Part shown: piece by piece, positions 1 to 8,005 of the stretch
How the letters are laid out: each line of letters opens with the position of its first letter
Numbering within the stretch: position 1 is the stretch's first letter
DNA from: Mycolicibacterium rutilum
Lineage (GTDB): Bacteria; Actinomycetota; Actinomycetes; Mycobacteriales; Mycobacteriaceae
Assembly: GCF_900108565.1 (NCBI RefSeq)
Contig: NZ_LT629971.1
Location: 4,154,001-4,218,000, forward strand
Length of the DNA: 64,000 nt
Direction of reading: 5' to 3'
Notes under the pieces: model-generated
What the model was told of the DNA's origin: nothing
Databases searched by the model: none
Seen by the model: the letters and a program-made list of their open reading frames with translations, nothing else
Program-made: the position numbers and the translations under genes

Positions 1-1272
1 TACGCCGTGACGGTCGACGAGCCCGCGTCGGAGTCGGCCGAGGCGACCCGCGTGCTCGGCACCTTCCTGCGCGACGTCATCGTCCGCAACGCCGACCGGT
101 TCCGGCTGATGGGCCCCGACGAGACGGCGTCGAACCGCCTGTCGACGACCCTGGAAGCCACCGACAAGGTGTGGCTGGGTGAGCTCGACCCCGACGACGA
201 GAACCTCGGCCCCGAGGGCCGGGTGATGGAGGTGCTCTCCGAACACCTGTGTCAGGGCTGGCTCGAGGGCTATCTGCTGAGCGGTCGGCACGGGTTGTTC
301 AACTGCTACGAGGCCTTCGTGCACATCGTCGACTCGATGCTCAACCAGCACGCCAAGTGGCTCTCGAGCAGCAGGGAGCTGTCCTGGCGGCGGCCGATCG
401 CGTCGCTCAATTACCTTCTGACGAGCCATGTCTGGCGGCAGGACCACAACGGAGCCTCGCACCAGGACCCCGGCTTCATCGACCACGTCGCCAACAAGCG
501 CCCCGAGGTGGTGCGGGTGTATCTGCCGCCGGACGCCAACACGCTGCTGTCGGTGGCCGACCACTGCCTGCGCAGCCGCCACTACGTCAACGTGATCGTC
601 GCGGGCAAGCAGCCGGCGCTGACGTACCTGAGCATGGACGAGGCGATCGCGCACTGCGCCCGGGGGCTGGGCATCTGGGAGTGGGCGAGCAGTTCGACCG
701 GGCGCGAACCCGATGTGGTGCTGGCGTGTGCCGGGGACATCCCGACGCTCGAAACGGTGGCCGCCGCCGACATCCTGCGCCGCGAACTGCCCGAGCTGGC
801 GGTGCGCGTGATCAACGTCGTCGACATCATGCGCCTGCAACCCGACACCGAACACCCGCACGGGATGTCCGACCACGAGTTCGACTCGCTGTTCACCGCG
901 GACAAGCCGGTGATCTTCGCCTACCACGGCTATCCGTGGCTGATCCACCGGCTGACGTACCGGCGCACCAACCACGCCAACCTGCACGTGCGCGGGTTCA
1001 AGGAGCGGGGCACCACCACCACGCCGTTCGACATGGTGATGCTCAACGACCTGGACCGGTTCCACCTGGTGCTCGACGTCATCGACCGTGTTCCGGGACT
1101 GGCCAACCGCGCCGCGGTGCTGCGCCAGCGGATGATCGACGCCCGGCTGGCGGCCAGGAGCTACACCCGCGAGCACGGCGAGGACGACCCGGCGATCTCC
1201 GACTGGACCTGGGACCCCGCCTATCAAGGCCCGTCGCTGTCGCAGGACACTCGCAGCGAACGCGATCGCTAG
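1..1272 (+). CDS. xfp: Phosphoketolase, C-terminal part (5' end outside window)
   Basis: Thiamine-diphosphate phosphoketolase splits xylulose-5-phosphate (and often fructose-6-phosphate) with phosphate to give acetyl phosphate and a shorter sugar phosphate. The frame is open from base 1, so the gene starts upstream and only about 423 C-terminal codons are present of the roughly 800 expected. Family blocks seen include SRELSWRRPIASLNYLLTSH, WRQDHNGASHQDPGF and FKERGTTTTPFDMVMLNDLD, which carry substrate-contact residues of the middle and C-terminal domains. The GTG at base 7 is internal, not the start. The TAG stop doubles as part of the -10 hexamer of the next gene. Family assignment is firm; sugar specificity cannot be read from this part. 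Confidence 0.93.
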   Translation, partial: YAVTVDEPASESAEATRVLGTFLRDVIVRNADRFRLMGPDETASNRLSTTLEATDKVWLGELDPDDENLGPEGRVMEVLSEHLCQGWLEGYLLSGRHGLFNCYEAFVHIVDSMLNQHAKWLSSSRELSWRRPIASLNYLLTSHVWRQDHNGASHQDPGFIDHVANKRPEVVRVYLPPDANTLLSVADHCLRSRHYVNVIVAGKQPALTYLSMDEAIAHCARGLGIWEWASSSTGREPDVVLACAGDIPTLETVAAADILRRELPELAVRVINVVDIMRLQPDTEHPHGMSDHEFDSLFTADKPVIFAYHGYPWLIHRLTYRRTNHANLHVRGFKERGTTTTPFDMVMLNDLDRFHLVLDVIDRVPGLANRAAVLRQRMIDARLAARSYTREHGEDDPAISDWTWDPAYQGPSLSQDTRSERDR

Positions 1273-1275
1273 ACT
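1270..1275 (+). promoter_or_regulatory. -10 hexamer TAGACT, leaderless promoter for the CPBP protease gene
   Basis: TAGACT fits the mycobacterial -10 pattern TAnnnT and lies 8 bases before the GTG start at 1284. The transcript would therefore begin at or next to the start codon. The first three bases are the stop codon of the phosphoketolase gene. No clear -35 is visible. Confidence 0.45.
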
Positions 1276-1283
1276 GAATTCTC

Positions 1284-2042
1284 GTGTCCGACCACGCCGC
1301 GTCAGCCCAGCACCCGCTGGTCGAACAGCTCTCCGCGCTGCACCACTTCCGCACCTACGTCGACATCGCCGTGGTCGTGGTGGTGCTTGCGCTGACGAAC
1401 CTGATCGCGCACTTCACCACGCCGTGGGCCAGCGTCGCGACGGTGCCCGCGGCGGCCGTGCTGCTGGTGGCGCTGGTCCGCTCCCGCGGGCTGGGCTGGG
1501 CCGAACTGGGGCTGAGCCGCGAGCACTGGCGGGCCGGCGCGGGCTACGCGCTGGCCGCCGTCGGCGTGGTGCTCACGGTCATCGCGGTCGGCGCGCTGCT
1601 GCCGTGGACCCGGCCGATGTTCATGAACAACAACTACGCGACGATCTCGGGCGCCCTGATCGCGTCGATGATCATCATCCCGCTGCAGACCGTGATCCCC
1701 GAGGAGCTGGCGTTCCGCGGTGTCCTGCACGGCGCGCTGAACCGCGCCTGGGGCTGGCGTGGGGTGGCCGCGGGCGGCTCACTGCTGTTCGGGCTCTGGC
1801 ACATCGCCACCTCGTTCGGGCTGACCAGCAGCAACGTCGGGTTCACCCGGCTGTTCGGCGGCGGGATCCTGGGCACCGTCGCGGGTGTGGTGCTCGCGGT
1901 GGCCGCGACCGCCGTCGCCGGGTTCGTGTTCACCTGGCTACGGCGGCGCAGCGGCAGCCTGATCGCTCCGATCGCGCTTCATTGGTCGCTCAACGGGCTC
2001 GGGGCCCTGGCCGCGGCCTTCGTGTGGCACCTGTCGACCTGA
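1284..2042 (+). CDS. CPBP family intramembrane metalloprotease
   Basis: A predicted membrane-embedded protease of the CPBP (Abi/CAAX prenyl protease 2-like) family. The 252-residue protein has several hydrophobic segments and the three family motifs: PEELAFRG with the paired glutamates at about 140-141 and Arg 145, LWH with His about 173, and HWSLN with His 233 and Asn 237. These residues are expected to form the metal site within the membrane. GTG 1284 is preferred because a -10 hexamer sits 8 bases upstream and no ribosome site is seen. The natural substrate is unknown; bacterial members act in peptide maturation or bacteriocin immunity. The gene stands alone, meeting the next gene tail to tail. 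Confidence 0.85.
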   Translation: MSDHAASAQHPLVEQLSALHHFRTYVDIAVVVVVLALTNLIAHFTTPWASVATVPAAAVLLVALVRSRGLGWAELGLSREHWRAGAGYALAAVGVVLTVIAVGALLPWTRPMFMNNNYATISGALIASMIIIPLQTVIPEELAFRGVLHGALNRAWGWRGVAAGGSLLFGLWHIATSFGLTSSNVGFTRLFGGGILGTVAGVVLAVAATAVAGFVFTWLRRRSGSLIAPIALHWSLNGLGALAAAFVWHLST

Positions 2043-2630
2043 TCAGTTCGGCGCGCGCCTGCGGGCGCGGAACTCGCGGTTCTTGAGCTTGTTGCCGCAC
2101 GTCGACATCGAGCACCACGTCCCGCCGTGGTTGCGGGACCGGTCGTAGAACGCCCACAGGCACTCCTCGTTCGCGCAGGCCTTCAGAAGCGGCCAGGTGC
2201 CGTCACGCTGGGCGTCGCGGACCGCGAGCAGCAGCTCGACGACCCGGTCGCGCAGCGAGTCACCCGTCGCCCCCAACCGCACCTGACCGTCGTCGCCGAG
2301 TTCGGCGTGCGCCGCGCCGGCGGCCGCGACCGCCCGCAGCGGCGCCAGCGCCGCCGCGGTCGGGGCCGGCCCACCCGCATTGCTGACCACCATCGCGCGG
2401 AACGCCTCGCGCACCTCGCGCAGGAACCGCAGGTCGTCGTCGTTCACGTCGTCGGCGGCGCCGAGCAGGCCCTGTTCGTGCAGCCACGGCCGGGCGTCGT
2501 CGCGGTGCGCCAGGCGGTCCGGGCCCGTCGGCAATTCGAAGGTGTTGATCAGGCTCTGGATGCGTGCCAGCCCCGGCGGCGCCGGCTTGGTCTCGGTGTC
2601 ACCGAGCCAGGTGCGTGGTGCAGAGCTCAT
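2043..2630 (-). CDS. CGNR zinc-finger (ABATE-type) putative transcriptional regulator
   Basis: The C-terminus (about residues 150-190) carries a treble-clef-like zinc finger: CANEEC, then WCSMSTCGNKLKNREFRARR, the CGNR signature with four cysteines. The N-terminal part, with the segment LINTFELPTGPDRL, matches the ABATE-type ligand-binding region of stress-related regulators. ATG 2630 is chosen over an upstream open codon at 2678 because the conserved domain begins shortly after it. The gene faces away from the hypothetical gene at 2741, and two dyads lie in the shared spacer, so autoregulation is plausible. Ligand and targets are unknown. Confidence 0.8.
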   Translation of the reverse strand: MSSAPRTWLGDTETKPAPPGLARIQSLINTFELPTGPDRLAHRDDARPWLHEQGLLGAADDVNDDDLRFLREVREAFRAMVVSNAGGPAPTAAALAPLRAVAAAGAAHAELGDDGQVRLGATGDSLRDRVVELLLAVRDAQRDGTWPLLKACANEECLWAFYDRSRNHGGTWCSMSTCGNKLKNREFRARRRAPN

Positions 2631-2673
2631 GCCTCCAGAGTACGGACACGTAACCGGTAAAGCAATTTGACTA

Positions 2674-2719
2674 GTCACGCGTGACCTGTGTAACGTGATT
2701 AGTGGTCATTACGTCACAC
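2674..2719. promoter_or_regulatory. Two dyad elements in a divergent spacer (putative operator)
   Basis: Bases 2674-2685 form a perfect 12-base palindrome, GTCACGCGTGAC. Bases 2688-2719 form an imperfect dyad: left arm GTGTAACGTGAT, right arm ATTACGTCACAC, 10 of 12 positions paired, with an 8-base centre. They lie between the CGNR regulator and the oppositely oriented hypothetical gene. An operator role is inferred from symmetry and position only. Confidence 0.4.
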
Positions 2720-2740
2720 ACTGCCGAACGAACGAAACCG

Positions 2741-3223
2741 ATGGATATGTCTGACAACTCAGTGCACCAGGTCCTGCCCACCCGTCCCGCTCCCGCGCCG
2801 GCCGCCCCCGCACCCGCGCCGCTGCTCGCCCGCGTGGTCGCCCGCGTGAAAGCGGGCAGCTTCGACCGCCGGATCGCGGTCGGGGGCCCGGCCCCCGCAG
2901 GCAGCGCGCTGGCGGCCCACTGCGCACGGCTGACGTCGCGCAAAGAACGCGAGTCGCTCGCGCGCGCACTGCGCCGCGTCGTGCAGGACGCCCGCGGACG
3001 CGGACCCCTGATGTCCTCACGGGTGCCGCTGAACACCCGCAACATCGCTGCCGCCGAAGACCTGATCGACGCCATCACCCTGCGGTTGCACTCGCCGCGT
3101 CCGGTGTCGGCCCGCGGGATGGCCCGGCTCCGCACGCTGCTCGCCGACGGCACCGGGCCGCTGTACCGGTACGGCCGCGGCGATCTGACGGGCCGGTTGG
3201 GTGCGGCGCTGGCCGAACTCTAG
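2741..3223 (+). CDS. Hypothetical mycobacterial protein with Pro/Ala-rich N-terminus
   Basis: I do not recognise a characterised family. From ATG 2741 the protein has 160 residues: a low-complexity Pro/Ala stretch at about residues 15-35, then a basic, Arg- and Leu-rich helical region to the end. There is no signal peptide or membrane segment. ATG 2741 (or 2747) is preferred to the upstream GTG at 2702, which would run through the dyad element. The stop overlaps the end of adhA by four bases in convergent orientation. The basic helical region could contact nucleic acid or another protein, but nothing diagnostic is visible. Confidence 0.6.
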   Translation: MDMSDNSVHQVLPTRPAPAPAAPAPAPLLARVVARVKAGSFDRRIAVGGPAPAGSALAAHCARLTSRKERESLARALRRVVQDARGRGPLMSSRVPLNTRNIAAAEDLIDAITLRLHSPRPVSARGMARLRTLLADGTGPLYRYGRGDLTGRLGAALAEL

Positions 3224-4305
3224 ATCGTCAGCACCGCGGCGCCCGAGACGCGGCCGGCCGCCAGGTCGGCAAGCGCCTCGTCGGCCCGGTCCAGCGGATA
3301 CTGCGGGCTGGTGACCGCGATGCGGTGCGCGGCCGCGAACTCGAAGAACGCCCGGGCGTCGGCACGCGTGTTCGACGTCACCGAACGCAACTGCCGCTCC
3401 TGGAACAGGTGGCGCTGGTAGTTCAGCGTCGGGATGTCGGACAGGTGGATACCGGCGACGGCCAGGATGCCGCCGCGGTCGAGCGCCTCCAGGGCCGGCG
3501 GCACCAGATCGCCGACCGGTGCGAACAGGATGGCCGCGTCGAGGGCGACCGGCGGCCGGTCGGCGGCCCCCTGAGCCGACGCCGCGCCCAGCTCCAGCGC
3601 CAACTCGCGCGCTCGCTCACCGCGCGTCATGACGTGGACCTCGGCGTCCTGGGCCAGCGCCACCTGCGCGGTCAGGTGTGCGCTGCCGCCGAACCCGTAG
3701 ATGCCCAGCCGCCCGCCGGCGGGCAGCTCGGCCCGCATGAGCGCGCGGTAGCCGATGATGCCCGCGCACAGCAGCGGCGCCAGCTCCGCGTCGCTGTAGC
3801 CGTCCGGCAGGCGATGGGCGTAAGCGCTTGGCACCGTGGCATATTCGGCGTACCCGCCGTCGGCGTCCCAGCCGGTGTAACGGGACTGCGGGCACAGGTT
3901 CTCGGATCCGCGCAGACAGTACCGGCACCGCCCGCAGGTGTGGCGCAGCCACGCGATGCCGACCCTGTCCCCGACCGCGAACCCGCCGGCGTCCTCTCCG
4001 AGAGCGACCACCTCGCCGACGACCTCGTGGCCAGGCACGACGTCGGCCCGGTGCACGGCCAGATCGCCCTCGGCGACATGCAGATCCGTGCGGCACACCC
4101 CGCAGGCGCGCACCGCGACCAGAAGGTCACCGGGACCCGGATGCGGTACCGGAACCTGCGCGCGCTCCAGCGGTCGGGTCCGCACCGGGCCCGGACGCCG
4201 GACCTGCCAGGCCGTCATGGTCGAGGTCATCACGCCATCGTCGCGCCGGATCTGCCACGGCACCAGTCGTTCACCGTCGAACGATGCGGATTTGCGTTCC
4301 GCCAC
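3220..4305 (-). CDS. adhA: Zinc-dependent alcohol dehydrogenase AdhA
   Basis: A medium-chain zinc alcohol dehydrogenase that interconverts alcohols and aldehydes with NAD(P). Visible features are the catalytic-zinc motif CGVCRTD followed by PGHEVVGEV, the structural-zinc cluster CGRCRYCLRGSENLC, and the Rossmann motif GIYGFGGSAH. It resembles M. tuberculosis AdhA (Rv1862), also placed beside the apa/mod genes. The longest frame starts with GTG at 4305. ATG codons at 4230 and 4218, just before the conserved segment TAWQVRRPGP, are likely alternatives, and none has a strong ribosome site. Family assignment is secure; the physiological substrate is not. Confidence 0.85.
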   Translation of the reverse strand: MAERKSASFDGERLVPWQIRRDDGVMTSTMTAWQVRRPGPVRTRPLERAQVPVPHPGPGDLLVAVRACGVCRTDLHVAEGDLAVHRADVVPGHEVVGEVVALGEDAGGFAVGDRVGIAWLRHTCGRCRYCLRGSENLCPQSRYTGWDADGGYAEYATVPSAYAHRLPDGYSDAELAPLLCAGIIGYRALMRAELPAGGRLGIYGFGGSAHLTAQVALAQDAEVHVMTRGERARELALELGAASAQGAADRPPVALDAAILFAPVGDLVPPALEALDRGGILAVAGIHLSDIPTLNYQRHLFQERQLRSVTSNTRADARAFFEFAAAHRIAVTSPQYPLDRADEALADLAAGRVSGAAVLTI

Positions 4306-4397
4306 CGGGAGAAGGTAGGGAAAATCCCGATTCCTATGTCATAACGACGGAATAACCTGGAGGTCACGGCGGCTGTCCGACGGTCCGCGTGAAGGGG

Positions 4398-4432
4398 CTT
4401 CGTACCGGTCGCAGAATGCCGGTACCGCGAAG
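4398..4432 (+). promoter_or_regulatory. Hairpin in the 5' leader of the CDGP gene
   Basis: Arms CTTCG-TACCGG and CCGGTA-(CCG)-CGAAG can fold into a stem with a 10-base loop. It ends just before the ribosome site GAGAGGG of the gene at 4445. It could stabilise the mRNA or influence translation; only the symmetry is observed. Confidence 0.3.
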
Positions 4433-4444
4433 AGAGGGTGGAAG

Positions 4445-4690
4445 ATGAAAACACTTGTCGCACTGGCGGTCGGCGCGATGGCGGCCGGCAGCATCGCCTT
4501 CGCCGCGCCGGCCAGCGCCGGGTGCCAGGGCGGGTGGACGCCGTGGGGCGGCGGCACGATCTGTGACGGTCCGGTCAGCGCCGACGGCAACTTCGAACGG
4601 TGCCAGACCGCGGGCGCCATGGGCTTCGGCGGGACGAACTGCTTCATCCTGAACGTCGCGAATGCGAACCCGCCGCGCGTCGGTCCCTGA
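4445..4690 (+). CDS. Small secreted CDGP-type protein
   Basis: An 81-residue protein with a Sec signal peptide: MKT start, hydrophobic core to about residue 22, and cleavage likely after APASA. The mature part is only about 55 residues and includes CQGG, the ICDGP segment that gives the CDGP-type name used for such mycobacterial proteins, and two further cysteines, so two disulfides are possible. A purine-rich ribosome site (GAGAGGGTGG) precedes the ATG. Function is unknown; an exported envelope or culture-filtrate peptide is the simplest reading. It converges on apa across a strong inverted repeat. Confidence 0.75.
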   Translation: MKTLVALAVGAMAAGSIAFAAPASAGCQGGWTPWGGGTICDGPVSADGNFERCQTAGAMGFGGTNCFILNVANANPPRVGP

Positions 4691-4704
4691 AACACCGTCC
4701 GCTG

Positions 4705-4759
4705 AAACGACATCGGGTTCACTCCCCGGCCGAAGCCGCGGAGTGAACCCGATTCGTTT
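4705..4759. terminator. Inverted repeat, bidirectional terminator between CDGP gene and apa
   Basis: Arms AAACGA-CAT-CGGGTTCACTCC (4705-4725) and GGAGTGAACCCG-ATT-CGTTT (4740-4759) pair almost perfectly across a 14-base loop. The repeat lies exactly between two convergent genes, with short T-rich ends on both strands, so it can terminate transcription from either side. Confidence 0.75.
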
Positions 4760-4762
4760 CTG

Positions 4763-5803
4763 TCAGCTGGGAGGAAGCATCCCCGGCGCGTTCTCCGGTG
4801 CGACCGGGACGGCCACCCCGACACCGGGGCGGGCCGGCGGTGCGTTCGGATCCGCCGGCGGTGGCGGTGCGTTGGGATCCGGCGGCGGCGCGTTCGGGTC
4901 CGGCGGCGGTGGCGGCGCGTTGGGATCCGCGGGCGGCGGAGGCGGCGGCGCGACATACGGCCGGATCGAGTTGGCGAGCGTCACCGCTTCGTCCTTGGGC
5001 ACCGGATTGTTCGCGGTGCCGAGCCAGACCACGAACCAGCGTTCGGGGGTGCGCTGGCCGCGCGGCGTGCCGGGCTCGACCGGATTGCCCACGACGCCCG
5101 CCCAGATCTGACCGTTCGGCTTGTTCGTGTCGGTGAACTTCACCTCGTAGTACGACGCCACCCCGGGCATGCCGTTCGCGTCGAGCGGCACCGTCTCCTG
5201 GTTGAGCCGGGTGCCCGGGAAGGGCATGAAGAACTCGCCCATGTCCGAGGCCAACCGCTGCGCGGCCTTGGTGTTGTCGGTCTCGGCGCCCGCGAACAGC
5301 TTCAGGTCGAGGCGGCCCAGCAGCACGCTGGTGTCGCTCGGCGGTTCGGCGCCCTCGGGGGTGATCTTGGTCAGCAGTGCCTGACCGTACGACAACTGGG
5401 TGGAGTCGGAGACCTTCCAGCCCGCGGGAACGACATAGCTGAGTCCGCCTTCGGGGACATCGACCCGGCCGGGATCGGCCGGCGGAGGGGGCGGCGGTGC
5501 GTTCGGGTCCGCAGGCGGCGCCGGCGGTGCGCCCGGCGGCAGCGGCTCACCCGGTGGTGGCGGAGGCGGGGGCGGAGCGTTGGGGTCCGCGGGCGGCGGG
5601 GCGGGCGCGCCCGGCGGCGGCGGAGGAGGCGGACCCTGCAGGAAGGTGTTGCCCGGCGGAGGCGGCGGCGGTGTGGGTTCGGGCTGCGCCTGCGCCACCG
5701 AAGGCAGCGCGAGCGCCGCCGCAGTGGCACCGGCCAGCGTCGCCATCGCCAACTTCGTCGAGCGGCGCCTGCGGTGGTGAGAATTCGCGTCCGGCAGATC
5801 CAT
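4763..5803 (-). CDS. apa: Alanine/proline-rich secreted antigen Apa (fibronectin-attachment protein)
   Basis: A 346-residue secreted protein resembling Apa/ModD/FAP, the O-mannosylated adhesin that binds fibronectin and surfactant protein A in pathogenic mycobacteria. It has a basic N-terminus (HHRRRRST), a signal peptide ending near SVAQAQ, and a Pro-rich linker with DPNAPPPP repeats. A folded core at about residues 112-290 includes the segment LSYVVPAGWKVSDSTQLSYG, and a second Pro-rich tail follows. The Pro/Ala/Thr linkers are typical glycosylation substrates. As in M. tuberculosis it sits directly downstream of modC, here with a 220-base gap that may hold its own promoter. Orthology is firm; adhesin activity in this species is inferred. 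Confidence 0.9.
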   Translation of the reverse strand: MDLPDANSHHRRRRSTKLAMATLAGATAAALALPSVAQAQPEPTPPPPPPGNTFLQGPPPPPPPGAPAPPPADPNAPPPPPPPPGEPLPPGAPPAPPADPNAPPPPPPADPGRVDVPEGGLSYVVPAGWKVSDSTQLSYGQALLTKITPEGAEPPSDTSVLLGRLDLKLFAGAETDNTKAAQRLASDMGEFFMPFPGTRLNQETVPLDANGMPGVASYYEVKFTDTNKPNGQIWAGVVGNPVEPGTPRGQRTPERWFVVWLGTANNPVPKDEAVTLANSIRPYVAPPPPPPADPNAPPPPPDPNAPPPDPNAPPPPADPNAPPARPGVGVAVPVAPENAPGMLPPS

Positions 5804-5935
5804 GGGGAAGAAACTACCGTGTTACCGCCGTGACGCAAGTGTGTGTTGCTGAAAAAGGGTCACGATTTGAAATAGCTGTGTAGAGAAAAACCTCAGATAG
5901 ACAGCGTTTATCGAATTGCTGACACAGCAGCGCGT

Positions 5936-5957
5936 CCCACGCCCGTCTGGGCGTGGG
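5936..5957. terminator. Hairpin downstream of modC
   Basis: CCCACGCCC and GGGCGTGGG form a perfect 9-base stem with loop GTCT. It follows the modC stop on the minus strand within the 220-base modC-apa spacer. There is no T-tract, so it may be a weak intrinsic terminator or a processing/stability hairpin. The rest of the spacer (5804-5935 and 5958-6023) shows nothing I can assign with confidence. Confidence 0.4.
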
Positions 5958-6023
5958 CGGGTCGCGGGTATCGCCGTCGCAACCGGTCCTCTTCTCCGTT
6001 TCTCGCGGCGCGGCGCGCCTCCG

Positions 6024-7076
6024 TTACGCAGAAGGATGCAGCATGACCGCCTGCGCCTTGACCGCGAAGTGGACCCGGTCGCCGGGCGTGAGGCGCAGCT
6101 CGGCCGCGGAGTCCGGCGTGACGTCGGCGGCCAGGCCCGGCCCGCCGTCCGGCTGGGCCTCGGCACGGATCCGGATCACCGGGCCGCGGCTGTCGAGTTC
6201 GGCGACCACGACGTCGACCGTGTTGCGCGGGCTGCCGGACGGTTTGTCCCGGTAGACCGCGACGGCCGCCGGGTTGAACAGGGCCACCGCCGGTCGGCCC
6301 GTCACCACGTCGTCGGCGGCCACGCCGTGCCATGTCTGTCCCCACGGCGTGGTCAGCACCCCGCTGTCGCCCGCGGTACCCGCGACCAGGTTCACCCCGG
6401 CGAACCGGGCCCCGAACCTGCTGCGTGGAGTCGCCAGAACCGTTGCGGTGGAACCGGTTTCGGCGATCTTCCCGTCTTCGAGAACCAAAACCCGGTCGGC
6501 CAGCGTCAGCACGTCGAGCACATCGTGGGTGACCAGGACGGCGGACCGTCCGTCGCGGGTGAGCACGCGGCGCAGCACGGTGCGCATGGCCGCCGCCGCG
6601 GCCACGTCGAGCCCGGCCAGCGGCTCGTCGAGCAGCAGCACGTCGGGTTCGGCGGCCAGCGCCCTGGCCAGCGCCACCCGCTGCGCCTGTCCCCCGCTCA
6701 GCTGACGGGGCCGGCGCCCGGCGAGGTCGGCGGCGTCGACCTCGGCCAGCCAGTGCTCGGGGCGGCTGCTGCCCGGCGGGAACGCGACGTTGGCCAGCAC
6801 GCTCAGGTGCGGAAACAGCAGCGCATCCTGCAGCAGCAGGCCGACCCGCCGGTCGTGGGTGGGCACGTGGCGGCCGGATCCGGTGTCGGTCAGCACCCGC
6901 TCTCCCACGCGCACGACCCCGGCGTCCGGTCGCAGCAGGCCCGCGATGACGTGCAGCAGCGTGGACTTCCCCGCCCCGTTCGGGCCGAGCACCGCCAGCA
7001 CCGCACCCGCAGCGACGTCGAAGGCCGCCTCGATGCCGCGGCTCTCGACCACCGCGCGCACCTCGATGCCAGTCAC
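6024..7076 (-). CDS. modC: Molybdate ABC transporter ATP-binding protein ModC
   Basis: The ATPase that powers molybdate uptake through ModB. The 350-residue protein has Walker A GPNGAGKST at 31-39, signature LSGGQAQR at 126-133, Walker B VLLLDEP at 146-152 and the switch histidine in LVTHD. The C-terminal region (about 280-350) resembles the molybdate-binding TOBE/Mop fold usual in ModC. It starts with GTG six bases after the modB stop, so the two form one transcription unit. No modA is next to them. An ATPase for another small oxyanion or metal is a less likely alternative. Confidence 0.85.
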   Translation of the reverse strand: MTGIEVRAVVESRGIEAAFDVAAGAVLAVLGPNGAGKSTLLHVIAGLLRPDAGVVRVGERVLTDTGSGRHVPTHDRRVGLLLQDALLFPHLSVLANVAFPPGSSRPEHWLAEVDAADLAGRRPRQLSGGQAQRVALARALAAEPDVLLLDEPLAGLDVAAAAAMRTVLRRVLTRDGRSAVLVTHDVLDVLTLADRVLVLEDGKIAETGSTATVLATPRSRFGARFAGVNLVAGTAGDSGVLTTPWGQTWHGVAADDVVTGRPAVALFNPAAVAVYRDKPSGSPRNTVDVVVAELDSRGPVIRIRAEAQPDGGPGLAADVTPDSAAELRLTPGDRVHFAVKAQAVMLHPSA

Positions 7077-7082
7077 CGCGCG

Positions 7083-7877
7083 CTACCAGGCACTGGCGCC
7101 CCGTAACCGGCGGCTGCCGACGCCGAGCACGACGACAGCGGCCACCGCGACCAGCAGCAGGGACAACGCCACCGCGGCGTCGGGGTCGGCCTCGCGCTGC
7201 AGATAGATCTCCAGCGGCAGGGTGCGCGTGACGCCCTGCCGGGAGCCCGCGAAGGTCAGCGTCGCGCCGAACTCCCCCAGTGACCGGGCGAACGCCAGCA
7301 CCGCGCCGGACACCAGTCCGGGCGCCAACAGCGGCAGCGTGACCCGCCACCACACCCGGCTGGGCCGGGCGCCCAGCGTCGCGGCCACCTGCTCGTAATC
7401 GGCGCCTGCCGTGCGCGCCGCCCCTTCCAGCGCGATGACCAGGAAGGGCAGCGATACGAACGTCTGCGCCAGCACGACAGCCGTCGTCGTGAACGCGATC
7501 CGGATCCCGGCCGCCTCGAGGTGCTCGCCGACCAGGCCGAGCCTGCCGTAGGCGTAGAGCAGGGCCAGCCCGCCGACGACCGGCGGCAGCACCAGCGGCA
7601 ACAGGATGACCGGCCGGGCGGCGCGCACCAAGCGGCTGTCGGTGCGGGCCAGCACCAGCGCCAGCGGGACGCCGAGCAGCAGGCACAGCGCCGTGCTGGC
7701 GGCGGCCGTGCGCAGGCTGAGCAACAACGCGGTGACCGAGGACTCGCTGCTGATCAGGTGCACGAAGTCGGGCCAGTCGACCCTGGCCGCGATCGCGATC
7801 AGCGGCAGCGCGACGAACACCGCGCCGAGGGCGGCGGGTACGTAGATCCACCGCGGCAGACCAGCGGAAGCGTTCAC
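7083..7877 (-). CDS. modB: Molybdate ABC transporter permease ModB
   Basis: The membrane channel of the molybdate importer. From GTG 7877 it has 264 residues, the size I recall for mycobacterial ModB, with about six hydrophobic segments and the permease loop ALEGAARTAGADYEQVAATL near residues 155-175, which contains the EAA-type motif contacting the ATPase. The open frame continues upstream only to a TTG at 7907, so GTG 7877 is preferred. It is followed at once by modC. The upstream neighbour reads the other way, so the binding-protein gene modA is missing from its usual place. Confidence 0.85.
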   Translation of the reverse strand: MNASAGLPRWIYVPAALGAVFVALPLIAIAARVDWPDFVHLISSESSVTALLLSLRTAAASTALCLLLGVPLALVLARTDSRLVRAARPVILLPLVLPPVVGGLALLYAYGRLGLVGEHLEAAGIRIAFTTTAVVLAQTFVSLPFLVIALEGAARTAGADYEQVAATLGARPSRVWWRVTLPLLAPGLVSGAVLAFARSLGEFGATLTFAGSRQGVTRTLPLEIYLQREADPDAAVALSLLLVAVAAVVVLGVGSRRLRGASAW

Positions 7878-7948
7878 CCCGGTGCCACCCTCCGGCTCAC
7901 GGACCAAACCCTAGGACATCGGCCCGCGTGCCGGTTTCGTCTGCTAGC

Positions 7949-7960
7949 TACTGTCCAGTA
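7949..7960. promoter_or_regulatory. Short dyad TACTG-TC-CAGTA in the modB/SDR divergent spacer
   Basis: Two 5-base arms with a 2-base centre lie in the 128-base spacer between the divergent modB and SDR-like genes. Its location suits an operator, but the element is short and no known family consensus is matched. Confidence 0.25.
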
Positions 7961-8005
7961 ACATTGGCGGGGATTCAGCGTCGAACACGACAGGGAGGTC
8001 GCGCC

